Assembly (NCBI GenBank): GCA_016195385.1
Contig: JACPZS010000161.1
Span: 39,173-103,172, forward strand
Origin: Verrucomicrobiota bacterium
Lineage (GTDB): Bacteria; Verrucomicrobiota; Verrucomicrobiia; Limisphaerales; JACPZS01
DNA: 64,000 bases
Reading direction: 5' to 3'
In this document: one piece after another, positions 7,791 through 15,653 of the stretch
Numbering within the stretch: position 1 is the stretch's first letter
Layout: the number at the start of each line of letters is the position of its first letter
Notes under the pieces: model-generated
What the model was told of the DNA's origin: nothing
Database searches by the model: none
What the model saw: only the letters and a program-made list of their open reading frames with translations
Program-made: the position numbers and the translations under genes

Positions 7791-8246
7791 TTACCAAAGA
7801 AAAGATTTCTGCTCGGCGATGATTTGCGCGCCGTCCCACAAGCTGACCCGCCAGGCGACTGGTTCGCCCAACTCGCGGTAGCGCTCGCCTTCCAATTTAA
7901 CGGCCGACCATTGAGCGAAGCGGCGCTTGGTGCTCACGGGCGTTTCCAGTTGCACCGGGCTGGTCGAAAGAGTGCCGCGCACTTCAGTCCGCAGCTTTAG
8001 TTCCTTCGCGCGGCGCGCCGACTTCCATTGGATGTCGAACCGGAGTGCCGCGCGTTTCTCGGGGTTGCGGCGCAGCAACGCCTGGTACGCGTCGCGATCA
8101 TACAAGCTGGGCGAAAGTGCGTGCCGGCCTTGCTCGTCGAGGTAATGCGTCAAAACTTTGACGATTCTTCCGTCACCGGCGGCGGGCAGATGGGCGGTCG
8201 AAAAGCCCAGGCAAAGGAGCAGCATTCTGAAGTAACGCGAGCGCAT
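7791..8246 (-). CDS. Hypothetical secreted protein
   Basis: 151 residues, not recognised. The N-terminus (MRSRYFRMLLLCLGFSTAHLP) looks like a signal peptide with cleavage near PAAGDG. The mature part is basic and mixed alpha/beta (YDRDAYQALLRRNPEKRAAL, then WRVSLWDG). It is preceded on the same strand only by the divergent receiver gene and followed after 52 bases by the secreted hydrolase, so the two may share a transcript. ATG at 8246. Confidence 0.65.
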   Translation of the reverse strand: MRSRYFRMLLLCLGFSTAHLPAAGDGRIVKVLTHYLDEQGRHALSPSLYDRDAYQALLRRNPEKRAALRFDIQWKSARRAKELKLRTEVRGTLSTSPVQLETPVSTKRRFAQWSAVKLEGERYRELGEPVAWRVSLWDGAQIIAEQKSFLW

Positions 8247-8362
8247 CGCTAGAAGATAGGCCGGGACGCGCCAAAGACAATTCTGATTTTGGCGAGGGAA
8301 CGTCCGTTCACGTGGGGCTTGTGTTTTTTTGGAAAATGACGATTCATTCCCGCAGACCCCTT

Positions 8363-9706
8363 ATGAAATGCGTCCTGCTCATCGAAGACGAAGCCGACAC
8401 GCGCAGCACGCTGGCGGAGTTCCTGACCGGCGCGGGCTGGCGGGTGCTGCAGGCGGATGACGGCGACGTCGGTTTGACGCTCGCCCACCGCCACCGTCCC
8501 GATGTCGTGATTTGCGATCTCTTGATGCCGCGATGCAACGGCTTTCAAGTCTGCCGCGCCATTCGCCAGCAACCGCGTCTTGGCCACACCAAAATTATTG
8601 TCATCACCGGCAAGGAAGAATCGGATCGCCACGAAGCCCTCGCCGCCGGAGCGAACGAGTATCTGCTCAAACCGTTGAGCCTGCCGCGGCTCGCGCGGAT
8701 GCTGGCACAGGTCGCGCCTCCGGCGACTGGACAAGGCGCCAGCCTGCCGGAGGATCGGCCGGAGGAGTGCGTGAGTTCAGCCGGCGCGAGAATCAAATTC
8801 TGGGGCGTGCGCGGTTCCATTCCCACACCGGGTCCGGGAACGGTTCACTACGGCGGCAACACTTCGTGCATTGAAGTCCGGGCCGACGATGAATTGATCG
8901 TGCTCGATTCGGGTTCCGGGATCCGCCCGCTGGGGCTTTCGCTGGTAAAGGAATTTGGCGCGCATCCCATCAAATTGACGCTGCTGATTTCGCACACGCA
9001 CTGGGATCACATCCAGGGCTTTCCGTTCTTTGTGCCGGCTTATGATTCGAAAAATCACATCCGCATTCTCGGCTACGAAGGCTCGCGCGAGGGGCTGCGC
9101 GCCACTCTCTCCAGCCAGATGGAAAGCCCCTACTTTCCCGTCGGCATGTCGCAAATGCCGGGCCACATCCGCATCGAGGAGTTGAAGGAGTTGAACTTCG
9201 ACATTGGCCGCGTGCATGTCGAGGCCGCCTTCATGAATCATCCGGGGATTTGCGTCGGCTATCGCTTGAACACCAGCGCCGGTGCCATTGCCTACGTGCC
9301 CGACAATGAGCCGTTCCATCCACGCCGCACGGCGCATCATCCACAAAGCGGCAGCACGGGAGACACGCGGCGCTTCATGAAGGAGAAGGAGCGCAAGTTG
9401 ACCGCGTTTCTTCACGATGCCGAGGTGTTGATTCTCGATGCGCAATACGACGACGTCGAATACAAAAACCACTTGGGCTGGGGACATGGCAGCACCCAGG
9501 CCGCCGTCGATCTGGCCGTGCGCGCCAAAGTGAAAAAGCTTTTCCTTTTTCACCACGATCCATTGAACGACGACGCCAAGATCACGCACATGGTTGAACA
9601 CGCGCGCTTCCAGGCGGCGCGGCTTGGCAACGGCCTCGAAGTGGATGCGGCACGCGAAGGAGTGGAAGTGATCCTGCCGTCGATCCGCCACTCCAAGAAA
9701 GCCTGA
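8363..9706 (+). CDS. Response regulator receiver fused to metallo-beta-lactamase-fold hydrolase
   Basis: 447 residues. Residues 1-120 are a receiver domain: acidic pocket LLIEDE, phosphoacceptor Asp in VVICDLLMPR, and the conserved Lys in YLLKPLSL. From about residue 150 comes a metallo-beta-lactamase domain of the PhnP/RNase Z type: FWGVRGSIPTPG, TVHYGGNTSCIEV, the metal motif SHTHWDHIQGFPFF, and a later DAQYDD and LFLFHHDPLND. Phosphorylation probably gates hydrolysis of a phosphoester or nucleotide substrate. Start at 8363 chosen where the receiver begins; an in-frame ATG at 8336 is possible. No sensor kinase is adjacent. Confidence 0.88.
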   Translation: MKCVLLIEDEADTRSTLAEFLTGAGWRVLQADDGDVGLTLAHRHRPDVVICDLLMPRCNGFQVCRAIRQQPRLGHTKIIVITGKEESDRHEALAAGANEYLLKPLSLPRLARMLAQVAPPATGQGASLPEDRPEECVSSAGARIKFWGVRGSIPTPGPGTVHYGGNTSCIEVRADDELIVLDSGSGIRPLGLSLVKEFGAHPIKLTLLISHTHWDHIQGFPFFVPAYDSKNHIRILGYEGSREGLRATLSSQMESPYFPVGMSQMPGHIRIEELKELNFDIGRVHVEAAFMNHPGICVGYRLNTSAGAIAYVPDNEPFHPRRTAHHPQSGSTGDTRRFMKEKERKLTAFLHDAEVLILDAQYDDVEYKNHLGWGHGSTQAAVDLAVRAKVKKLFLFHHDPLNDDAKITHMVEHARFQAARLGNGLEVDAAREGVEVILPSIRHSKKA

Positions 9707-9800
9707 CGCCGAGGAAAACCCTCCGTCTCCGGAACCGCTGCGGTGCCGGCCAACGCTTCGGAGAGTTGTCACGCGATGCAATTTTTCCTACGCTGCGGCC

Positions 9801-10097
9801 ATGACGAGACATTGTCACAAATGCGGTTGGGAATGGACGCTCGCCGGCTTGCCGGGACGCAGCGAGTCGTGCCATCGGTGCAACGCGGATCTGCGCGTCT
9901 GCCTGAACTGCACCAGCTACGACGTGCGCGCGGCGCATCAATGTCGCGACCGCCGGGCGGAGCCGGAAGCCGAAAAAGCGGTCGGGAATTTCTGCGAATA
10001 CTTTGATTTCATCCGGCGGAAATTTGTCGCCTATGGCGAACCGAATTCACGCGAGGCGTCGGCCCGGGAGAAGTTGAAGAAGTTGTTCGGAGACTAG
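9801..10097 (+). CDS. Small zinc-ribbon-like protein
   Basis: 98 residues with two close cysteine pairs (CHKCGWEW at residues 5-8, then CHRCNADLRVCLNC) and a later C and NFCEYFDF, suggesting a bound zinc. C-terminal third is basic and charged (REKLKKLF). Function unknown; the fold suggests nucleic-acid or protein contact. ATG at 9801, which lies 94 bases after the receiver-hydrolase gene on the same strand. Confidence 0.7.
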   Translation: MTRHCHKCGWEWTLAGLPGRSESCHRCNADLRVCLNCTSYDVRAAHQCRDRRAEPEAEKAVGNFCEYFDFIRRKFVAYGEPNSREASAREKLKKLFGD

Positions 10098-10149
10098 CTA
10101 AAGCGCGCGGCGATTCCGTAGCAGAAGTGAATAAATCACTTCGACCATG

Positions 10150-11580
10150 TCAGCGCTCCTTGGCCGGTTTGGTGGCCTCTTCCATTGCAAGGTAGTCGTT
10201 TTCAAAGCCCTCGAAATTGCCATCGGGAGAAATCCTTTCTACGACCGAACCATCCGCTGTCGTGTAAACTCGCGCCCAAGTGCCATCCAATCGGGATCGC
10301 GGCTCACGCTCGCGAAACAAAAGCCAATCCATCTTCATCTCCGAAAGGGGCCGGACGTGTTTTACGAATTCAAACCGGTCTAGTTTGAAATCGCTAGGCA
10401 GATTCTCCGACCAGTACTTTTTAAACTCATCGAAACTCGTTGGGAACGTGTCGTGATTATCCGTTTGAAATATGCGAGCTGCGATCCCCAGATGCTGCAT
10501 CGCCCTAATGGTTTCTCGTGAAAGCTGCGATTCGGCGGCGAGTAGCACGGCCTTTTCTGCGGCGCCTTGGTCTTTGACTATCCCCGAGTTCAACGCCGGT
10601 TGAGCGCCGTTGCTTTGCAGCGCGATCTGTTTACGCAAGCGTCCCACTTCGCCGCGCAACTGAAGCAACTCGGTATGCTCTTTGCGGAGGCGCTCCACTT
10701 CGCCCGGTTCGACAGTGGATGACACGACGCCCAGATTGTCTTCGACGCGAGTGTTGAGTTGGGCGACCTGTTGTTGGAGCGCCTGATTTTGTTCGCGCAA
10801 TTGCGCGACAGTTTTTTGCTGGTACGCCCACGGCGCTGCGACAGCAGCCAGGGCGACGGCACTGACGGCAAGTTTTGTTTTCATAAGTGCGAGGGTTTGA
10901 ATAATTCCAACGGACGAGGCGGCAGCACCCGCCGCCGCCAAAGAAGCAGCCGCCACGGAAACCGCGAGGCCAGCGGGGGCGATTTGCGTGCTTGCGACAC
11001 CAAAGGCGGCGGTCAACGCGCCCGCCGACACGCCCACTCCACGGCGACGAAAATAAACACGTAGTTTTTCCAGCGCTCGGGCAAGCCGCTTTTGCGCCGC
11101 GTCATCGCTTGCGCCAAGGGCAGCGCCCACTTGCGTGAGACTCTTGCTGGCGAAGTAGCGCAGCACGACGGCGTCGCGATCGGCATCGGGGAGCTGGCCC
11201 AGGGCTTCGTCGAGCAGCGGTTGGAGCGCGTCGGCCATCCGGGCCTCGACGGAATCGCCGGCGTGCAGAGCATGAAGTTCCATAGCTTGTTTCTCCCGTT
11301 CGGCGCGGCGGGCATTACCGCGCACCGCGTTGGCCGCCGCGTGACAGGCGGCACGATAGAGCCAGCCAGGCAGCACCGTGCCGGACGGCAGGCGCGACGC
11401 TTTGCGCGCGAGGTCGGTGAAGACAGCTTGGGCGACGTCGCGGGCAAGGTCGGAGTCGTTCGTGATGCGCCTGGCCGCACCCCAGACGAGGTTCAAGTGC
11501 CGCCGCACCAGTTCGGTGAAAGCCTCGTCGAGATGTTGCTCGACGTAACGGCGGAGGAGTTCCTGGTCGTTTGCGCTCAT
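10150..11580 (-). CDS. ECF-type sigma-70 factor with C-terminal membrane segment and coiled coil
   Basis: 476 residues. Residues 1-170 are a sigma-70 family factor: region 2 ([49 protein letters not shown]) and region 4 ([34 protein letters not shown]). Instead of ending there it continues with an Ala-rich stretch (about 185-225), a second hydrophobic segment ([20 protein letters not shown]), a coiled coil rich in Q and L (about 255-320), and a soluble C-terminal domain. The tail probably anchors or senses, doing the work of an anti-sigma in cis. ATG at 11580 follows GGTGAAG. Confidence 0.85.
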   Translation of the reverse strand: MSANDQELLRRYVEQHLDEAFTELVRRHLNLVWGAARRITNDSDLARDVAQAVFTDLARKASRLPSGTVLPGWLYRAACHAAANAVRGNARRAEREKQAMELHALHAGDSVEARMADALQPLLDEALGQLPDADRDAVVLRYFASKSLTQVGAALGASDDAAQKRLARALEKLRVYFRRRGVGVSAGALTAAFGVASTQIAPAGLAVSVAAASLAAAGAAASSVGIIQTLALMKTKLAVSAVALAAVAAPWAYQQKTVAQLREQNQALQQQVAQLNTRVEDNLGVVSSTVEPGEVERLRKEHTELLQLRGEVGRLRKQIALQSNGAQPALNSGIVKDQGAAEKAVLLAAESQLSRETIRAMQHLGIAARIFQTDNHDTFPTSFDEFKKYWSENLPSDFKLDRFEFVKHVRPLSEMKMDWLLFREREPRSRLDGTWARVYTTADGSVVERISPDGNFEGFENDYLAMEEATKPAKER

Positions 11581-11766
11581 GTCTTCACCAGATAACACCC
11601 GCCGAATTTCTGATCCGACAAACTTATTTGAGCCGGTCGTTGATCATCTTCGTCAAGAACGTCACTTGGAATTCCAATTTTCAGGTTGGAAGGTTCAGGA
11701 TGATCGCAGTTCCGAGATGTCGGTGCTCCAAGCGAAAGTTCGGGAATGGAGAAATTTTGAGACCGG

Positions 11767-14028
11767 CTAGCCGAAGCCAAGGAATTTACCTCCGTGATAA
11801 GTGACGAACGCCAGCGTCCACGCCAGCGCGCCCATGTAGGCCCATTGGAAGAATGGCCACTTCCAGGAATTGGTTTCGCGGCGAACTACCGCGACAGTGC
11901 TGACGCATTGGAGCGCGAAAACGTAGAAAACCATGAGCGTGACAGCGACGAGCGGCGTATAAATCTTCGTGCCGTCGGGACGCTTTTGTTGCGCGAGAAT
12001 CTGCGCGAGGTTCGTCGTCGCCGTATCGGATTTGTCATAATCGCCGACGTTGTAAACGGTGGACATCGTGCTGACAAAAACCTCGCGCGCCGCGAACGAT
12101 GCAATGATCCCAATGCCCATCTTCCAATCGAAACCCAGCGGCGCGATGACCGGCTCAATGGCGCGTCCCAGATAGCCGGCGAAGCTGCTGCGGAATTTTT
12201 CGCCGGCTTCTTCCTTGTCCAGCGCGGTGAGTTTTTCCAGAAAGGCCTGCTTGATTGCCGGACTGGCGCTGCTGGCTGGAGCCTCGATTTGCTCGCGGCG
12301 GGTAGTAAATTCCCGCTCAATCGCGGAGCCGCGCGGATACGTTTCGAGGAACCACAGCAGAATGTTGATCCCCAAAATCACCGTGCCGGCGCGGCGCAGA
12401 AACAGCTTTGAGCGATCCCACATGTGGCGCAGCGTCACGAGCAACACGGGCCGTTTGTATGGCGGCAGTTCCATAATGAGCATCGGCGTGTCGCTTCGGA
12501 GCAACGTCTTTTTGAATAACCAGGCCATGAGCAGCGCGACTAGGATGCCGAGCGAATACATGGCGAGCATTGTCAGGCCGGTGAGTTTGAGAAAACCCAG
12601 CACGCGCACGTCGGGGATGCAGCCGGCGATGAGCACCGCGTAAACCGGCAACCTCGCCGAGCAGCTCATCAAGGGCGCGACGAGGATCGTGACGAGACGA
12701 TCCTTCGGACTTTCGATCGTGCGCGTGGCCATGATGCCGGGAATCGCGCACGCGAATGAACTGAGCATCGGGATAAAACTTTTTCCGTGGAGGCCGACTT
12801 TGCTCATGAGCCGATCCATGAGAAACGCAGCCCGCGCCATGTAGCCGGTGTCTTCGAGCAGGCTGATGAACAAGAAGAGCAGGCAAATCTGCGGCAGGAA
12901 AACGATCACGGCGCCGACCCCTTTGATGACGCCGTTGGACAGAAGGCTGTTGAGATCGCCCGGCGGCATCTGGGCCGCCACTTGCCCGCCGAACCAGTCC
13001 ACCATCGCCGTCAGCCCATCCATCGGCAGCTTGGCCCAGGTGAAAATGCTCTGGAACATCAGCGCCATGAGGACGACGAAAATCATCATGCCCCAGACTT
13101 TGTGCGTGAGGACGTGGTCAAGTTTGTCGCTGAATGATTCGCCCGGCGGCGCGACTTCCGTCGTCACCGACTCCTGGATTTCCGCGACGCGCGCGTAACG
13201 CCACTCGATCGGCGCGCCACGCCAATCAATGTGGTGGGCCTCCAGCCGTTGGCGCGCCGCCGCGACGGCGTCCTGAATCTTCTGCGGATAATGCGCCGAA
13301 CTCGAAGCAAGCGCCTTTTCGTTCGAGAGGAGGAGCAGCGCCTCCGCCGTCGCCTGCAAACGGCGCTCAGCATAAGTCTCCGCCAGCAAATTCGCCAGCG
13401 CCATCGCTTCGATCCGGAAAAGTCCGGGCAACTGGCAAAACAACTTCGGCTTCATCTCCGGCGCGCGTTCAACCATCGCGACGATCTTTTGCTTCAGTTC
13501 GGAAACACCTTCGCCTTCGCTCGCGATGATCGGAATGACTGGCGCGCCCAGCGCGGCGGAAAGCTTTTGAGCGTCGATGCTTTGGCCGTTGACCTCCGCC
13601 ACGTCGATCATGTTCAGCGCGATGACGGTGGGATGCCCCAGCTCGACGACTTGCGTGGCGTAATAAAGATTGCGTTCCAGGTTCGACGCATCCACGACGA
13701 CGACGATCACATCCGGCGGCGGCAGCTCAGGCAGGCGATGCAGCAGCACGTCGCGCGAGATCTGCTCATCGAGCGAATTCGGGCTGAGGCTGTAAGTGCC
13801 CGGCAAATCCAGCACGCGGATGTCGCGCTGCGATTGAACATGTTGTAGCCGGCCTTCCTTGCGTTCGACGGTAACGCCCGCGTAATTGCCGACCATGGCG
13901 CGCAAACCGGTGAGCGCATTGAACAAAGTCGTCTTGCCGCAGTTCGGATTGCCGGTCAGGGCGACGTAGGCAGGCACAGAATCCCATCCGACTGATTTTT
14001 GTTTTGGAAATTCTGTGCCTTGCATCAT
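11767..14028 (-). CDS. feoB: Ferrous iron transporter FeoB
   Basis: 753 residues. Inner-membrane Fe(II) permease with an N-terminal G domain: P-loop GNPNCGKTTLFNALTG, G3 DLPGTYSL, G4 NMID. A helical spacer and then two Gate regions with multiple membrane helices follow (for example GVIKGVGAVIVFLPQICLLF and SSFACAIPGIMATRTI). The last 60 residues hold more hydrophobic segments. Starts at ATG 14028 (or the adjacent ATG 14025), 16 bases after a small zinc-ribbon membrane gene; two feoA genes lie further upstream in the same operon. Confidence 0.97.
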   Translation of the reverse strand: MMQGTEFPKQKSVGWDSVPAYVALTGNPNCGKTTLFNALTGLRAMVGNYAGVTVERKEGRLQHVQSQRDIRVLDLPGTYSLSPNSLDEQISRDVLLHRLPELPPPDVIVVVVDASNLERNLYYATQVVELGHPTVIALNMIDVAEVNGQSIDAQKLSAALGAPVIPIIASEGEGVSELKQKIVAMVERAPEMKPKLFCQLPGLFRIEAMALANLLAETYAERRLQATAEALLLLSNEKALASSSAHYPQKIQDAVAAARQRLEAHHIDWRGAPIEWRYARVAEIQESVTTEVAPPGESFSDKLDHVLTHKVWGMMIFVVLMALMFQSIFTWAKLPMDGLTAMVDWFGGQVAAQMPPGDLNSLLSNGVIKGVGAVIVFLPQICLLFLFISLLEDTGYMARAAFLMDRLMSKVGLHGKSFIPMLSSFACAIPGIMATRTIESPKDRLVTILVAPLMSCSARLPVYAVLIAGCIPDVRVLGFLKLTGLTMLAMYSLGILVALLMAWLFKKTLLRSDTPMLIMELPPYKRPVLLVTLRHMWDRSKLFLRRAGTVILGINILLWFLETYPRGSAIEREFTTRREQIEAPASSASPAIKQAFLEKLTALDKEEAGEKFRSSFAGYLGRAIEPVIAPLGFDWKMGIGIIASFAAREVFVSTMSTVYNVGDYDKSDTATTNLAQILAQQKRPDGTKIYTPLVAVTLMVFYVFALQCVSTVAVVRRETNSWKWPFFQWAYMGALAWTLAFVTYHGGKFLGFG

Positions 14029-14044
14029 GAAGTTCTGATCAATT

Positions 14045-14326
14045 CTAAAACCGAAAACTTCGTCGATATAAAGAATAACCAAGCAACAAACAAAGCAACA
14101 CGATTACTGGCCAAAGTGCAGGAATTCGAAATGGCCATGTCCACGCAACAATCCTGTAGCAACGGTCACACCAAGCTCCCGTATATGGAACTGGCCCGGG
14201 AAAATGACTCGTGTGTCCAAGTTTTCCACACTTCTCGCAAATTCCGCAATATCCCGGCTGAAGGCCTTTCTTTCTCAAAACGTCCGGCTCTGTTTTCCAA
14301 AGCCGGCAATAACAAGAACGCTTCAT
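14045..14326 (-). CDS. Small cysteine-rich membrane protein in feo operon
   Basis: 93 residues, not assigned to a named family. The N-terminal half has a dense Cys/His pattern (YCRLW, YCGICEKCGKLGHTSHFP, then WCDRCYR) that could bind iron or zinc. The C-terminal half has one strong membrane helix (ALWPVIVLLCLLLGYSLY). It lies 12 bases after feoA and 16 bases before feoB, so it is surely in the feo operon. The position and the metal-ligand pattern suggest a FeoC-like accessory or iron sensor at the membrane. That role is inference. Confidence 0.75.
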   Translation of the reverse strand: MKRSCYCRLWKTEPDVLRKKGLQPGYCGICEKCGKLGHTSHFPGPVPYTGAWCDRCYRIVAWTWPFRIPALWPVIVLLCLLLGYSLYRRSFRF

Positions 14327-14338
14327 TTAGAATCGTGG

Positions 14339-14581
14339 CTATACATTCGCCTTCACCAAAATCTGCTCCGCCTCGTGCTTGCGCAGCGTGAGATGGTAGC
14401 CGCGCACCTTGATTTCGACCGGGTCGCCGAGTGGCGCGAAGCGAACGAGTTGAACGGTGCTGCCAACCAGCAAACCCATTTCCATCAGGCGGGCACGATT
14501 TTCAACCGGAACCTTGATCTCCGTGACCGTCGCCCGCGTGCCGACCGCGAGCGCGGTCAACGGTTGATTTCCCGCCGCCAT
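14339..14581 (-). CDS. feoA: FeoA domain protein (second copy)
   Basis: 80 residues, an SH3-like FeoA domain: LTALAVGTRATVTEI, then RARLMEMGLLVGSTVQLVRFAPLGDPVEIKVRGYHLTLR, and a final EAEQILV. It is thought to bind the FeoB G domain. The frame is open further upstream, but ATG 14581 matches family length and stands 4 bases after the stop of the other feoA. Followed after 12 bases by the small Cys-rich membrane gene. Confidence 0.93.
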   Translation of the reverse strand: MAAGNQPLTALAVGTRATVTEIKVPVENRARLMEMGLLVGSTVQLVRFAPLGDPVEIKVRGYHLTLRKHEAEQILVKANV

Positions 14582-14585
14582 AAAT

Positions 14586-14825
14586 TCAGGCGACGCGTTT
14601 TTGCGCGGGCACGGGTTCGACCAGAATTTGTTGCGCCAGTTCGTGGCTGATGGCGAGGCGCACGTTGCAAACCTGGCAGATGACATTGGTTTGCTGACTG
14701 ACAAGCTTGATGCGCTGGTCCTCGCAAAAGCCCAATTCGCGGAGTCGATCGCTCATTTCCGGCGACGCCGAGAGCCGCCGGACTCTCACGAAGGAGCCGG
14801 CGCGCACTTGATTGAGCGGGCACAT
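14586..14825 (-). CDS. feoA: FeoA domain protein (first copy)
   Basis: 79 residues from ATG 14825; the frame is open to 15002 and a TTG or GTG start giving 15-30 more residues is possible. FeoA features: PLNQVRAGSFVRVRRLSASP, DRLRELGFCEDQRIKLV and CNVRLAISHELAQQILV. Two extra cysteines (NVICQVCN) are unusual in FeoA and could bind metal. It is the first gene of a feoA-feoA-(Cys-rich membrane protein)-feoB operon. Confidence 0.88.
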   Translation of the reverse strand: MCPLNQVRAGSFVRVRRLSASPEMSDRLRELGFCEDQRIKLVSQQTNVICQVCNVRLAISHELAQQILVEPVPAQKRVA

Positions 14826-15082
14826 CAGCGGCCGCGTGCCGCCGCTGTCTTCGACACCGCAGGATGGATCGGTTTCTTTCAACGCGCCGCAAGCTAAGTC
14901 CGTTGAGACTCGGTTGCAAGAAGCGATTTGCGGCTGGGGCAACTCGAAAACCCGCAGCCGGGAACGCGCGGTCGGATACAAAAATTCCACGCCAACGATC
15001 AAATCGCAGGCGTGGAAACGACGATGAGACTATTTCCAAGCGTGGCCAATCTAGTGCCAGGCTGCGCGATCCGGCAGGGAGA

Positions 15083-15520
15083 CTACTTTTTCTCGACGTC
15101 GCGTTTGGCTTCCCAGTCACGCGATTGAGTTTCGCCATTGCGCTCGGTTTCAATTTTTCCCTTGATGGCGTCACCGGAGATTTTGCCCGTGTGCTTGGAA
15201 GTCATCTTGTTGCCGTTGAATTCGCGCGTGACGGTAAAGGAAATTTCATCACCCGTGATTTTCGCATTGCTGATTTCTGTCTCGCGGGCCTGACCATCGC
15301 GGCCAGGGCTGGAGATCTTGCCGGTCACCTTGTCGCCATCGACCTTCAAGGTGAGCGTGTTTTTGCGATCCGGCCCGCCGTTGCGACCGGCGGTGGTCCA
15401 TGTGTAAGTGCCGTTGGGATCGGCTTTCTTTTCGTCCGCGCGGACGGTGAGGTTGAGCGCCAGCATCAAACCAACCGCGAGCATGGTGAGAGTCGTCAGA
15501 GATTTCGATATACGTTGCAT
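15083..15520 (-). CDS. Hypothetical secreted beta-rich protein
   Basis: 145 residues with a signal peptide (MQRISKSLTTLTMLAVGLML, cleavage near VRADE). The mature part is a set of alternating strands rich in G, T and K (PNGTYTWTTAGRNGG, KNTLTLKVDGDKVTGKIS, EISFTVTREFNGN, ISGDAIKGKI), a lipocalin-like or small beta-barrel look seen in many secreted verrucomicrobial proteins. ATG 15520 follows GGAAAG; longer in-frame starts lack this site. Function unknown. Confidence 0.75.
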   Translation of the reverse strand: MQRISKSLTTLTMLAVGLMLALNLTVRADEKKADPNGTYTWTTAGRNGGPDRKNTLTLKVDGDKVTGKISSPGRDGQARETEISNAKITGDEISFTVTREFNGNKMTSKHTGKISGDAIKGKIETERNGETQSRDWEAKRDVEKK

Positions 15521-15653
15521 AATTCTTTCCAGTTGCACTGCGTTTGTGTTGCCAAAGACGCCATCCGCGTTTGTGCGAATGCCGCCAAATTTGGTTCCGT
15601 AACTGATGACGCCCGGGCTTTGGCGGCGGTTACAAGGTATTACACGACTCGCC

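Noticed and set aside
8777..9781. 334-codon minus-strand frame over the receiver-MBL gene
   Set aside because: Antisense shadow; reading lacks any known motif.
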